Below, one piece after another: positions 34,343 to 44,254 of a stretch of DNA of 64,000 nt. Under the pieces are notes generated by a model. It ran no database searches. It was not told where the DNA came from and saw only the letters and a list, made by a program, of their open reading frames with translations. The DNA comes from JAEWSN01 sp942493335 (GTDB lineage: Bacteria; Bacillota; Clostridia; DSM-8532). Numbering within the stretch: the stretch's first letter is position 1; each line of letters opens with the position of its first letter. The translations under genes were made by a program, and so were the position numbers. Where the stretch lies: contig OW818693.1 of NCBI GenBank assembly GCA_942493335.1, positions 2,666,001 through 2,730,000 on the forward strand, given 5' to 3'.

Positions 34343-34617
34343 GATGATTGCCTCCGCTTTTACTTCTACAGGGACGTCTTGATGAAAGCATATTCCTTGA
34401 AGTGAACTCCAAGTCAAGGGTTTTCGGTAAAAGGAAAAACTAACTTCTAGTTTGCATGAGTCAGTTCCTCTTTGCGGATGTGATTTTACTCCAGCCTCCC
34501 ACAAAAGGAGTATCGTGAAGAAGTACCCAATTGTATGTGATATTCTCCTGATACACTTTCGGATGCGTTATCTTTTCCATCGTCCTCACTCGCGGAGGTG
34601 CAAGCTGAAAGAGTAAA

Positions 34618-34968
34618 ATGGCTCAGAACCGGCTGCAGGGATTGCCTGCCAATGCAACTCCCCCGATTGCAGGTAGAATTGCTTTCCTCCTTGTGCTGAC
34701 CATCCTCTCCGTGATTGTATTCAAACTTCACTTGCCAGATGTTGTGAAGGCAACTTACCTCACTTTGCCCTTGATGGTTGGCCTCGTAATGACGGGTATT
34801 GTCCTTAACCATTTTCCCGAGATTGCGATTATCGGGATCGGTTGCCTCATAATTCTCGGCGTCGTGTTCTTTTTGATGTGGAAAAAACTATCCTGGATGT
34901 ATTATTTCGCAACGGGTTATGTCTCAGTGCTTGCACTCATGATTCTGCTGTTCAGAATAGACATATAG
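34618..34968 (+). CDS. Small integral membrane protein, unknown
   Basis: 116 residues with four predicted helices (about 20-36, 45-63, 67-86 and 95-113) and a short polar N-terminus. I recognise no family. A GGAGG site about 20 nt before the ATG at 34618 is far, though GAAAGAG lies nearer. It is convergent with the ArsP-like permease gene, 9 bp apart at the stops, with no terminator between them. Confidence 0.65.
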   Translation: MAQNRLQGLPANATPPIAGRIAFLLVLTILSVIVFKLHLPDVVKATYLTLPLMVGLVMTGIVLNHFPEIAIIGIGCLIILGVVFFLMWKKLSWMYYFATGYVSVLALMILLFRIDI

Positions 34969-34977
34969 CGTGAATCA

Positions 34978-35886
34978 TCACATCAGCGCATCCGCCACGA
35001 ATCCTGACAGAACCGCGGCAAAAAAGACGAAGAGAAGGTATTGCAAGAACCGCTTTCCGCCCAGCACGATTTTCAAGGCGCCCAGGTTGGTGATTTTCGT
35101 GGCGGGTCCGGTGATCATGAAAGCGATCGCAGATCCCATCCCCATTCCGCTTGCCAGCCATTCCCGCAACAGGGGGATGGTTCCGCCCCCGCAGGCATAC
35201 AGGGGTACCCCGATGGTTGCGGCCATCAGGATGCCAAAAGGATTGTTGTTCCCAAAAGCCTTCAGCCAAAAAGTGTCGGGAATGTATCGTTGGGATACGG
35301 CGGAGAGCATAACGCCAATCAAGAAATAAGGACCGGTCGTCTTCAGATTCCGCCAAAGGCTCTTCAGAAATCTCATGAAGAGGTTGGGATCCGTATCGCG
35401 GTCAGCCGCCTCGACGAGCCCGGAGAAACTAAAGAATCGCTTGCCTCTCTCCATAAAGAGGAACCGCACGGAAAAGCCGGCGGTCATCCCGCACAACAGG
35501 CAGGCGACAACCCGACTCGCCAGCGCCGTTGTCCCAAGCGCCGCACTATACAGAATGAGTTGCGGATTCAACAGAATGGAACTCATCATGAAGGCAGCCA
35601 GAACATCCTCCTTCATTCCTTTTTCAGAGAAGGAGGCCGCAATCGGGATGGTCCCATACATGCAGAGAGGCGACGCAATGCCGAGAAGGCTCGCCAGCAG
35701 AATGCCGAGGATGCCGGACTTCTGCTGACGAACATTGCCGAACAACTGATGGATTTTCTTTTTCCCGAAAACCGAAATCGCAGAACCCAGGAGGATCCCG
35801 ATCACCCAGTACTTGAAAATCTGCTCCAGCTGGACGGAAAAATAAAACCAGAGGTAGATTCCCTCCCGGGACAGGACATCAATCAT
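34978..35886 (-). CDS. ArsP-like permease (DUF318 family)
   Basis: 302 residues, about eight membrane helices. Both halves carry the family motif: SPLCMYGTIPIAASFSEKGM and GVPLYACGGGTIPLLREWLA, each a proline/cysteine-containing re-entrant-like segment, then FMITGPATKITNLGALK. Known members export trivalent organoarsenicals (ArsP) or other ions; the arsenic operon 12 kb away makes this possible but not shown. It starts within the end of the DUF362 gene (ATG at 35886 overlaps it by 8 bp), so the two are translationally coupled. An upstream GTG at 35892 is an alternative. Confidence 0.88.
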   Translation of the reverse strand: MIDVLSREGIYLWFYFSVQLEQIFKYWVIGILLGSAISVFGKKKIHQLFGNVRQQKSGILGILLASLLGIASPLCMYGTIPIAASFSEKGMKEDVLAAFMMSSILLNPQLILYSAALGTTALASRVVACLLCGMTAGFSVRFLFMERGKRFFSFSGLVEAADRDTDPNLFMRFLKSLWRNLKTTGPYFLIGVMLSAVSQRYIPDTFWLKAFGNNNPFGILMAATIGVPLYACGGGTIPLLREWLASGMGMGSAIAFMITGPATKITNLGALKIVLGGKRFLQYLLFVFFAAVLSGFVADALM

Positions 35887-37039
35887 CGACACTCACCAGA
35901 TTGTACATTCTGCTTCCAAGCCCCTGTGCACTGGCATGTTCGAGCGTCAGCAATCCGTTTTTGGCTTCAATGCGGTCCATCAGTGATTTCCCGTCCGGAT
36001 CGGAGGAAACAAGGTCTATGCAGGCCTGGTCCAGGGCAACGGGATCAAGGGATGCCAGAATGCCGACGTCATGCATGTCCGGTTCCGCCGGGTTTCCGTT
36101 GCAGTCGCAATCAATGGAAAGCCTGTTCATGACATTGATGTAGAGGATGTTTCCATCCAGACTGTCGACGACACTTTTCCCCGCCTCCGCCATGCTTTTC
36201 AGGAAGGCGTCCTGCTCCCCGCCCCACATGCTTTTCTTGCTTTTCCCACCTGTATGAATCCAGCACTTCCCTGCGGAGGAAGCAATGCCGATGGAGATGT
36301 TCTTGATCGCACCGCCATATCCGGCCATCTCATGCCCCTTGAAATGGGAGAGCACGACGAAATAGTCGTAATTCTTGAAGTTGGCCCCGACGATGTTTTC
36401 CTTCAGCATTTCACCGCCCTCGACCGGAAGGCTGATTTCTCCCTTCGAATCCATGATATCGACGTCCGCAATGGCCGTATACCCATGATCCTTTGCGACC
36501 TGCAGGTGCATGGCGGTGCTGGCGCGCTGCCCGCCATAGGCCGTATTGCATTCCACGATCGTTGCCTTCAGGGATTGCACAAGATCCTTGATCAGCTCGG
36601 GTTTGAGGTAGTTGCTGGAGGGTGGCTCGCCTGTGGACAGCTTGACCGCAACCTTTCCCGTGACGGTTGCCCCGAGGGATTGATAAACCGCCTGCAGGCC
36701 TTTCGGACTGATATCCTTCGTCATATAGACGACGGCTGCATTTGTGGCTGCATCGGGCGTCAGCACCGAAGCAGCGACGGCGGGTGCCGAAGACTGTGCC
36801 ACTCCGCTATCGGCCGGAGTGGTGCTTGCGACAGCTTCCGATGTTGCCGCTGGCGTGGGTGCGACTGTCTTCGTCGCTTCTGGAGTTGCCTGCACCGGAG
36901 TACTGGTGGCTGCAATCCCGGAGGCGGAATCGGCGGGTGGGAGGATCGTGGCGGAAGGTGCTCCGACGGCTCTCCCGCAACCCGTCAATGTGACAACGGC
37001 AAAGAGAACGGAAAGAAACAAAATGAATGCTTTCTTCAC
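35879..37039 (-). CDS. DUF362-domain lipoprotein
   Basis: 386 residues. A signal peptide with lipobox TLTGC (Cys21) anchors it outside the membrane, followed by an Ala/Thr/Pro/Ser-rich linker to about residue 95. The remaining DUF362 domain has VYMTKDISPKGLQAVYQSL, KVAVKLSTGEPPSSNYLKPE, VLSHFKGHEMAGYGGAIKNI and SIDCDCNGNPAEPDMHDVGI with paired cysteines, and then SLDPVALDQACIDLV. DUF362 proteins are often redox or Fe-S-associated and the biochemical role is unsettled. Export as a lipoprotein and coupling to an ArsP-like permease suggest a joint extracytoplasmic transport role, which is inference. Confidence 0.9.
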   Translation of the reverse strand: MKKAFILFLSVLFAVVTLTGCGRAVGAPSATILPPADSASGIAATSTPVQATPEATKTVAPTPAATSEAVASTTPADSGVAQSSAPAVAASVLTPDAATNAAVVYMTKDISPKGLQAVYQSLGATVTGKVAVKLSTGEPPSSNYLKPELIKDLVQSLKATIVECNTAYGGQRASTAMHLQVAKDHGYTAIADVDIMDSKGEISLPVEGGEMLKENIVGANFKNYDYFVVLSHFKGHEMAGYGGAIKNISIGIASSAGKCWIHTGGKSKKSMWGGEQDAFLKSMAEAGKSVVDSLDGNILYINVMNRLSIDCDCNGNPAEPDMHDVGILASLDPVALDQACIDLVSSDPDGKSLMDRIEAKNGLLTLEHASAQGLGSRMYNLVSVDD

Positions 37040-37110
37040 TGAACACCTCCATTTTTTACAATGATTCCATATCTGGATCTATATCATAAAATGGGAGATA
37101 TTTGTGCGTT

Positions 37111-37887
37111 TCACTTCCGATTTTCCTTTGAATAAAGAATCCAGGAATTTTCACCAAGCATATGCCGTAATGCCATCCCCTGAAACCACGGCCATTCGTC
37201 ATCCAAACTGTTGTCACCGGAAAGGATTTCTTTCAAACCTAGCTTCATCGTGTCAATGAACGTCGCGGGCACCGCCTCTGCTTTCGTGACATGACCTCCG
37301 AACAAACCGTCGAATGCGTCCCGGATTCCATCCAGATCATTCAGGCTCGCGAGGTATTCCGACAGCGGGGTGGAGTGCTCAAGCTGCATCCAGATCTGCC
37401 CATTGATGGCATCGCCGGAATACAGGAGTCGGGCTTTTCGATCGAGGACAGCGATGCTGCCCGTTGTGTGACCGGGTATATGTACAACTTCAAGACGGAG
37501 GCCGCCCAGGTCGATCATTTGTCCAGCCGCAATGGGAAGCATTCTGCATTCGGTTCCGTCCGGAACCCGCTCAATGCCGCCTTCCCTCAGGGAAGCAGCA
37601 AGCATCTGCAAATGCTCATGGTATACACCCATCTCCGCAGGATGAATGTATGCCTCCTGAAAGAAATGATTTCCCCCGATATGATCGAGATGACCGTGGG
37701 TGTTGAGCACCATGACAGGCAGTCCGGTAAGACTTCGCACGATATCGGACAAGTCCTCCCTGCCATTCAGCGTATCGACCAGCAATGCCTTTTCCGTTCC
37801 GCATAAAAGATAGGCGCTGGATGTTCCGGCATCATCAATCAGGGTCGTATACTCGTTGATCGGAATGATGTTGGCAATGACACTCAT
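37111..37887 (-). CDS. Metallo-beta-lactamase-fold hydrolase
   Basis: 258 residues. The zinc motif THGHLDHIGG (His64, His66, Asp68, His69), a further His in VVHIPGHTTGS and an Asp in RLLYSGDAINGQ are all in place. Family members hydrolyse thioesters, phosphodiesters, lactones or lactams; the substrate cannot be told. The ATG at 37887 is at the right distance from AAAGGAG; a GTG 6 nt upstream is less likely. No signal peptide. Confidence 0.9.
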   Translation of the reverse strand: MSVIANIIPINEYTTLIDDAGTSSAYLLCGTEKALLVDTLNGREDLSDIVRSLTGLPVMVLNTHGHLDHIGGNHFFQEAYIHPAEMGVYHEHLQMLAASLREGGIERVPDGTECRMLPIAAGQMIDLGGLRLEVVHIPGHTTGSIAVLDRKARLLYSGDAINGQIWMQLEHSTPLSEYLASLNDLDGIRDAFDGLFGGHVTKAEAVPATFIDTMKLGLKEILSGDNSLDDEWPWFQGMALRHMLGENSWILYSKENRK

Positions 37888-38125
37888 ATGCACGCTCCTT
37901 TAAGAATCACCGGATCCATCCATGTCGGCCTTGATAAACAGCCGTCATGATGGTTCCAGCCTGAATCCAAGCTTCCACATCATACACCCGGTGTGCCGTT
38001 CCCTGCAAAGCTTCCACGTGAATGCCGCAACGAACTTCAGGTGCTGCGGATGCAAGAACAGGGTCAACCATGGATTCATCATTATGCTATTTGTCCTTTC
38101 GGGTACTTCCCTGCAGGGTGAAACC
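37888..38125. other. Intergenic, nothing recognised
   Basis: About 240 bp between the MBL-fold gene and the 3' end of the first rhamnosidase-like gene, all on the minus strand. It probably contains the MBL-fold gene's promoter and the end of the rhamnoside operon, but no clear terminator hairpin is seen. Confidence 0.4.
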
Positions 38126-40459
38126 TCATTCTTCCCTGACATAGCGGGTTTTTCCGCTATCCTGCCGCAGAATCGCGGTTGGCGGAACCTGAATTTTCGT
38201 TTCCATTACGCCATTGCTCATTTCCCATTCAACGACAACCAGCCCATAGGGTGTGGGAACAGATCCTTTTGCCCAGGTGAAGGGTCCTGCGGCAGGCTGT
38301 ATGATGAATTCGGCATACCCCGGTTTCACAGGCCGGACGCCAAGAATGACTGCCGGGAACTCGTAGAGTGCGATGGCACCCCAAGCGTGGCAGTCGCTTC
38401 GGGAGGATACGAGATCCTCGACGCAAGTTGTCAGGTGATTCGCCACCATGTCGTACCATGGCTGCCATAACGCTCCTGTTCGTTCATACAGGCCGGTTTC
38501 CTCGACCGCCCGGAATAGGTAATGGGTCATCGCAACTGAACATTGGACAAGCGTTTTGTCTTCCAGTGTCCTTTCGATCAGTTGCCGGGCTTCATCTCCC
38601 AAAACGGTTCCAGAAAGGACAGCCATGACCTGGACATGCTGGCTGTATGCCTCAATACCTGGGCCATCCTGAAACAGACCATCCCGCCCGATGCAACTGC
38701 TCCGAACCGCCTCTCTCACCAAGGCTGACCTATGCCTGTACGATTCAGCTTGTTCCGGTCGATCGAGATATTCGTTCACCTCCGCCGACAGGTTCAGCAC
38801 ATGGGCATACAACAGGTTCTCATAGACCAGAGGACCGCCTTGTGCCGCAGTCGGGCTTCCGAATGTCGTATTCCATTCCGGTGTCCAGTCAACGAACGAC
38901 CAGAATGCGCTCCCCAATGGTCCGCCAACGCTTCCAACCATGCCATCCGCCTTGCGGTGCCGTTCAAAAAATCCGAGAATGGCATCCATTGTCGGCAGAT
39001 ACTTCAATAGAAATGAACGATCTCCGAAGTACATCATATGATCGTGCAACATCATCAGATAATACAAAGAGAATCCCGGAATCACATTTGGACCATAAGA
39101 AGGCGCGCAGCAGTTGATCAGCCCGTCCGGTCTGAGGGAACGATGGAAATCATCCATGCATTTCCGTGCCAGCCGATCATCCCCTGAAACAGAATAGGTG
39201 AACAGGATCTGTGCCCGCGTATCCATCGCATATTGGAGTTGCTCGTAGAATGGGCAGTCTTCGTAGGTTTCATGCATGCACCGCCTAAGGGTACGAAGAC
39301 TGATGTCCCAGATTTGCCGGAAGGTTTCGTCCGAAGTCTCCACCGAAGCCAGTACCTCCAGTGGATATCCGGTTTCACGATATTTGAAGTCAAGCAGTTC
39401 GAGTGGAACTTCTCCGGTTGAAATCTCAATCGCGATATATCGGAATGTTCGGAACCAAAAAGGTTCATACGTTTCCGGATGTTTTCCGCGTCCATAACCG
39501 CCGACCCGATAGGTATCGGTCTGCCCGGTCAGCACACCATTGCGCCAATCAGTCCTATCACCCTTTCCTGGCATGGCGAACCGCCCTGCGGATGGCTCCG
39601 GTGGATATCCGTAACATTCCGATGACAAAAGGGTGATGACCGCACCCGCGCCCTGCCGGACCAGCAGTTCCAGAAAGCCGGTCATCAACTCCCCTGCATC
39701 AATTTCCACCCGCTCCACCGCATGTGGCGGGATGACCAAGGAAGAACCGCCCTGCAGCCATGCCGACCATTCCGCTTCCGTCAAGGCAGAACGACGGACA
39801 CAGGACAATCCGGAAAAGCGTCGCGGGATCTCGATCATCATCGGTATGGGTCGCGGATGAAGAGCTCCAGGACTCATGCTGCCGGGAACATTGAACCCCG
39901 GATACGCGACCGCCGATTCCCACTCCGTATCATCAAACTCATTCTGCATCCAGTCTTTCAACGCTGCATCCCCTGCAGCATCTTCCAAAATCCAGAGGAA
40001 GTTCAGCCCGCCTTCCGGCACGAAATGGACACGGGTGTCCCGCTTCGCTTTCCAAGTTTTATCGGTGGACAAATCAAGCCGTGCACCATTCGCTTGATTC
40101 ACACAACCGGTGACGTGAAGCCCAGGCAAATCGGTACGCCAGACCGATTCGTTCCCTCTGCGCGTTCCAAGCGGATATCGCAGAACCTCTACAGTCAGTA
40201 CATTTGCGCCATTTCGGCAAAAAGGTGCGATATCGACTTCTTCCTCGAACCATGTGAAGCGGTCCCCCTTGCATGGCCCGAAAGCCACCTGAACCCCATT
40301 GACCTGAAAACGGTATCGTGAATCCGCCGAAATCCGAATTGGCGAAGCCTCCGGAACACCACTCAGCCATAAACGTTTGCGAAACAAGACGATCTGAGGT
40401 CTTTCCGCATCGTCTCCCGACCAATCTTCCAACCAGACCCAGTTTGATATCCCGAACAT
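38126..40459 (-). CDS. Alpha-L-rhamnosidase-like glycosidase (GH78-type)
   Basis: 777 residues, no signal peptide. N-terminal beta-sandwich domains (1-330) include RISADSRYRFQVNGVQVAFG, typical of the substrate-side domain of GH78 enzymes. The (alpha/alpha)6 barrel carries MHETYEDCPFYEQLQYAMDT, the variant of the family motif 'DCP..E..qy.gDtr' found in one GH78 subgroup. The C-terminal sandwich follows (PAAGPFTWAKGSVPTPYGLV). AGGAGGTTATC precedes the ATG at 40459. It is the last gene of the rhamnoside cluster, 76 bp after the second rhamnosidase, so the pair may split related linkages. The exact sugar is not proven. Confidence 0.85.
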   Translation of the reverse strand: MFGISNWVWLEDWSGDDAERPQIVLFRKRLWLSGVPEASPIRISADSRYRFQVNGVQVAFGPCKGDRFTWFEEEVDIAPFCRNGANVLTVEVLRYPLGTRRGNESVWRTDLPGLHVTGCVNQANGARLDLSTDKTWKAKRDTRVHFVPEGGLNFLWILEDAAGDAALKDWMQNEFDDTEWESAVAYPGFNVPGSMSPGALHPRPIPMMIEIPRRFSGLSCVRRSALTEAEWSAWLQGGSSLVIPPHAVERVEIDAGELMTGFLELLVRQGAGAVITLLSSECYGYPPEPSAGRFAMPGKGDRTDWRNGVLTGQTDTYRVGGYGRGKHPETYEPFWFRTFRYIAIEISTGEVPLELLDFKYRETGYPLEVLASVETSDETFRQIWDISLRTLRRCMHETYEDCPFYEQLQYAMDTRAQILFTYSVSGDDRLARKCMDDFHRSLRPDGLINCCAPSYGPNVIPGFSLYYLMMLHDHMMYFGDRSFLLKYLPTMDAILGFFERHRKADGMVGSVGGPLGSAFWSFVDWTPEWNTTFGSPTAAQGGPLVYENLLYAHVLNLSAEVNEYLDRPEQAESYRHRSALVREAVRSSCIGRDGLFQDGPGIEAYSQHVQVMAVLSGTVLGDEARQLIERTLEDKTLVQCSVAMTHYLFRAVEETGLYERTGALWQPWYDMVANHLTTCVEDLVSSRSDCHAWGAIALYEFPAVILGVRPVKPGYAEFIIQPAAGPFTWAKGSVPTPYGLVVVEWEMSNGVMETKIQVPPTAILRQDSGKTRYVREE

Positions 40460-40535
40460 GATAACCTCCTGCAACGGACTTTCTATTCACCGTTTTTCAT
40501 CGGCCTCTGCCGAAATATCCTCTGTGATTTGATTC

Positions 40536-43298
40536 CTAAAGCGCCATCAGTTTTTCTGTCAGGGCTGAAACGACATCATTGGTGAACCCCAGAAAACCCA
40601 TGCGGGGAATGGATTCCAGATTCTCACGCAGAAAACCCTTGTCTCCGGATTCCAGCATATGATGAAGCATTGGGGATATATTGGCGATGACTGTCATCGC
40701 TTCCGGATTTCCCAACATGTCCCCGAACAGGGTTTTCCGTGTATACAAACCGCGTAGGTCTTCTGTTGGCTGGTACTTAAACTCATGAATTCCCGGACCC
40801 TTTTCAAGGAGCCAGCTTTCGGGATGACTTGGCAACCGGATGACGGCACTGCAGCCAAACGGGATTTCAATCAGGATCTCAACCCATCCGTCTGCCCGGA
40901 TATGCCACTCACTACGATACATCCCATTCACGGAATCATAGGATGCTTTGAAATGCTTCAGTCGGCGATCGAGGAGCGGTGCAATTTCCGCTTTACGGAA
41001 CCCCGGTTCGACAGCCCGAATACCCGCAACATCCCGGTACAGGAACTCCACCACCGCGCCGTAAGCGAAATGATTCAATGAGTTCATCATGGTTCCGCTC
41101 ATGCGTCCATCATCCAGCACGGAATTCCATCGTTCCCAGATCGTCGTCGCACCAAGTCCTATGCAGTGCATCCAACCAGGAAAATCTTCCTGAAGCAGAA
41201 AATGAAAGGCTTCTTCCGCCATTCCGTTTTCCGCGAGGGTCCGACATAGAAGTGGTGCGCCGACGAAACCACCCGTGAGTAGAAAACAGTCCTTGTAAAG
41301 CCGATTGTGCAGCCCCTCGACAACCTTGTTCCTATCTTTGTAAATGCCCATGTGAAGGGACACGACATACCCGGTCTGCGTATCCACACCAAGACGGCCG
41401 GATTCTGTGAAATATTCTTTCGAGATGGCCTCGTGAATCTGCATATACAGGGCACGATACTCAACCTCATCCTCGGTCTTGCCCAGGACATGCGCGGCAT
41501 CGGCAGTCTTGCGGACCGATTCGGCATAATAACAGGAGCCGATGAAATACTCGTCCGTGCCGCCCTGCATGCTCTGCGGGGTGCGCCCATCCTGCGAAAG
41601 CCAGTCGCCCAGCTGGTCGCCGAAACTAAAAAGGAAGCGCTGTCCTCTGGCCCTATCATCGCGTGTAATCCTGTCCACCCAGTCCTTCATCATGGGATAG
41701 TGCCGTTCCAGGGCATATAAGTCTCCGTCATGCTCAAAGATCACTGAAGGCAGAAAGGTCGCGATATCTCCCCAGACACTGCTGTAAATCGCACGACCGG
41801 AATCGAAGACCGGGATCACGCCGGGCAGGATGCCATCGAGCTTCGCCTGCTCGGTGCGGAGGTCATGGAGAAACTTATGGAAGAAGGCCGAAGTCCGCAT
41901 ATTATAGGACGCTGTACCCGCAAACACCTGCGCATCGCCAGTCCAACCCAGGCGTTCGTCCCTTTGCGGGCAGTCCGTTGGAAAGTCGATGGAATTGGAT
42001 TTCTGTCCCCACAGTGTATTCGAGAACAACTGATTCACACCCGCGTGTCCTGTCTCAATCCACCCGGCCGGCTCCAGATCCGAGTATAGCGCCTTCCCGA
42101 GGAAGTCCTCGCCTTGCAATATGCCAACCCAACCGGTTACACGTACAAAACGGAATCCGAAAAAGGTGAACCGTGGCTCCACCCATTCAGATCTTCCATC
42201 CGACACATAAATGAACCGGGATTTTGCCGAACGATAGTTGGCGTTGTAGAAGTTCCCTTCCTGTAGAATCTCTCCGAAATCCAACGTAATGCAGGTCCCC
42301 TTTTCGAATCCCGCAAGAAACCCGACCACACCGGCGAAATTCTGTCCGAAGTCCAAGACGGTCTCACCGGCCGGCGTATGCAGAATTTCCCTGACAGGCA
42401 TGTGCTCCTGTGCGCGAACCGGCAAGCTGTACCGCTCCCGAAGCACAGCTCCGGCATGATCCTGTACCGCCGGCACAGCATTCCGAAAGGTGTTGTCCCG
42501 ACCCTCCCACAACAGACGGTTGAGTATTTCCCCGTCGTAAATGTCGCTCTCCTCGATGTCGGAACCCCGGTATTCCCAAGTTTCGTCAGTAGGAATGATT
42601 TTCTCCGAGCCATTGGGGTATGTCAGGATCAGTTCCGCCATCATGCCGAACTCGCTGCCGAAATTCTCCTTCCGTCCGCCAAGTCCGAACCGTCCTTTGA
42701 ACCAACCGTTGCCGAGCAGTACCTCCAGCTGGTTCCGTTCCGCCAGCAGCTCCGTCACGTCAAACGTCTGGTACTGGCATTCAGTGCGGTAATCGCTGTA
42801 ATAAGGCGTCAGCCGCTCTTCTCCGATTCGGACGCCATTCACGACAGCTTCGTACAGGCCCAGCCCGGTGATGTAGAGCCGTGCCTTCACCACCTTCCCG
42901 TCGAGGGAAAAATCCTTGTGAAATACTGGATGAAAAGGGTCGGATTCAGTCGGCTTGATCCAGCGAGCCGTCCAGGGTTCCCCCATCTTCCCCGTTTCGA
43001 AATACGCATATTCCGTGCTCTCGGCCACTTCTCCGGTATCTGTCGTCACCCGTACGCGGAGGTGATATCTCGTCCGCGGTTTGAGAATCAGGTCCAGGGC
43101 CTCGCCGGAAGAACGGAGATCTTCACCTTCCTTTTGGTAAACGGTCTCGCGAAAGTCCGGATCGTTGCTCACGGAAATCCGGGCAAACACCTGACGCTCC
43201 GCGTTCGTTCCGGACACCTTCCACGAGCAGATGGGAGGATTGAATGCGAACCCAACAGGATTGTTCATGCCATTCATCCGCAACCCGTGCACAATCAT
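40536..43298 (-). CDS. Alpha-L-rhamnosidase, GH78
   Basis: 920 residues, the usual length. Domain order is canonical: N-terminal sandwich (FNPPICSWKVSGTNAERQVF), bacterial rhamnosidase N-domain (FSLDGKVVKARLYITGLGLY, then EAVVNGVRIGEERLTPYYSD), rhamnose-binding domain (TPAGETVLDFGQNFAGVVGF), the (alpha/alpha)6 catalytic domain, and the C-terminal sandwich. The catalytic barrel shows DCPQRDERLGWTGDAQVF and ATTIWERWNSVLDDG, the known general acid and base regions. It removes terminal alpha-L-rhamnose from plant or bacterial glycosides. No signal peptide, so it acts on imported substrate. Residues after ~850 (GLYTRKTLFGDMLGNPEAMT) form an unusual short extension. Confidence 0.93.
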   Translation of the reverse strand: MIVHGLRMNGMNNPVGFAFNPPICSWKVSGTNAERQVFARISVSNDPDFRETVYQKEGEDLRSSGEALDLILKPRTRYHLRVRVTTDTGEVAESTEYAYFETGKMGEPWTARWIKPTESDPFHPVFHKDFSLDGKVVKARLYITGLGLYEAVVNGVRIGEERLTPYYSDYRTECQYQTFDVTELLAERNQLEVLLGNGWFKGRFGLGGRKENFGSEFGMMAELILTYPNGSEKIIPTDETWEYRGSDIEESDIYDGEILNRLLWEGRDNTFRNAVPAVQDHAGAVLRERYSLPVRAQEHMPVREILHTPAGETVLDFGQNFAGVVGFLAGFEKGTCITLDFGEILQEGNFYNANYRSAKSRFIYVSDGRSEWVEPRFTFFGFRFVRVTGWVGILQGEDFLGKALYSDLEPAGWIETGHAGVNQLFSNTLWGQKSNSIDFPTDCPQRDERLGWTGDAQVFAGTASYNMRTSAFFHKFLHDLRTEQAKLDGILPGVIPVFDSGRAIYSSVWGDIATFLPSVIFEHDGDLYALERHYPMMKDWVDRITRDDRARGQRFLFSFGDQLGDWLSQDGRTPQSMQGGTDEYFIGSCYYAESVRKTADAAHVLGKTEDEVEYRALYMQIHEAISKEYFTESGRLGVDTQTGYVVSLHMGIYKDRNKVVEGLHNRLYKDCFLLTGGFVGAPLLCRTLAENGMAEEAFHFLLQEDFPGWMHCIGLGATTIWERWNSVLDDGRMSGTMMNSLNHFAYGAVVEFLYRDVAGIRAVEPGFRKAEIAPLLDRRLKHFKASYDSVNGMYRSEWHIRADGWVEILIEIPFGCSAVIRLPSHPESWLLEKGPGIHEFKYQPTEDLRGLYTRKTLFGDMLGNPEAMTVIANISPMLHHMLESGDKGFLRENLESIPRMGFLGFTNDVVSALTEKLMAL

Positions 43299-43353
43299 GA
43301 AACGCCTCCTCTGTATAGCGAAAACAGGCGTCTGACGGACAAAGCTGTCATCC

Positions 43354-44238
43354 TCATCCTTTGACGCTTCCCAAAACGAGCCCCTTCGTGAAATATTTCT
43401 GCAGGAAAGGATAAACCAGCAAAATCGGAACTGCTCCTATGAAGATCTGCGCCGCCTTTGCCGTTCGATCAGATATTTCCGCCAGTTCCCGCAGGGCGCT
43501 GGTGGACATCGTCGAGAGATCCCGGCTGATGATGACGGTCTGCAGATAACTTTGCAGCGGATAATTCGTCGGGCTGTTCATGAAGAGCAGGCCGTCAAAC
43601 CAGGAATTCCAGTGAAAAACCGATATGAAAAGCACAAGGGTCGCCAACGCCGGTGTCGAAAGAGGAACATAGATCTTCCAGAGGCAATACCAGTGGGTGG
43701 CCCCGTCCATGAAGGCAGCCTCTTCAATTTCCCTTGGCAATTCCCTGAAGAAGTTCATCAGCAATATGACATTGAAAACAGGAACCGCCGTAGGGAGCAC
43801 CAACACCCAGAGCGTATCGAGGATGCCATAGTTCCGCATCGCCATGTAGGATGGAACAAGCCCACCGCTGAACAGGATCGTCACCAGAAAAAACCAGGTA
43901 TATAAGGCACGGTGCTTGAAGGTTGCCTTTTCATGCGACAGCGGATATGCGACCAGCACCGTCAGCACCATGTTGATGATAACGCCGAGTGCCAGCCGCT
44001 CGACGGAAACCAGCATGGCGCGCATGAATTCAGGTTTCGCAAGCACGTACCTGTAGGAAGACAACGTGAAGTCCACCGGAAGCAGCTTGACGAACCCGGC
44101 AGCGGCCGCGCTGGAGGAACTGAAGGAGACAGCAAGAATATTGATCATGGGCAACAGGCATACGGCGGCCAGCAAGGAGAGCAGAAGAATGTTGAAGACC
44201 GAAAAGACACGGTATGCGGTGGATGGTTTGTGCAGCAT
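43354..44238 (-). CDS. Carbohydrate ABC transporter permease, YtcP/LplC-type
   Basis: 294 residues, six membrane helices. The EAA loop that contacts the ATPase is EIEEAAFMDGATHWYCLWKI; the gene ends with the typical FLQKYFTKGLVLGSVKG. The start ATG at 44238 follows GAGGAGGGACAGCGCC. With the LplB-type permease 16 bp upstream and the solute-binding lipoprotein it makes a CUT1-type importer of oligosaccharides. No ATPase gene is in the cluster; such systems commonly borrow a shared MsmX-like ATPase. Confidence 0.94.
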   Translation of the reverse strand: MLHKPSTAYRVFSVFNILLLSLLAAVCLLPMINILAVSFSSSSAAAAGFVKLLPVDFTLSSYRYVLAKPEFMRAMLVSVERLALGVIINMVLTVLVAYPLSHEKATFKHRALYTWFFLVTILFSGGLVPSYMAMRNYGILDTLWVLVLPTAVPVFNVILLMNFFRELPREIEEAAFMDGATHWYCLWKIYVPLSTPALATLVLFISVFHWNSWFDGLLFMNSPTNYPLQSYLQTVIISRDLSTMSTSALRELAEISDRTAKAAQIFIGAVPILLVYPFLQKYFTKGLVLGSVKG

Positions 44239-44254
44239 GGCGCTGTCCCTCCTC

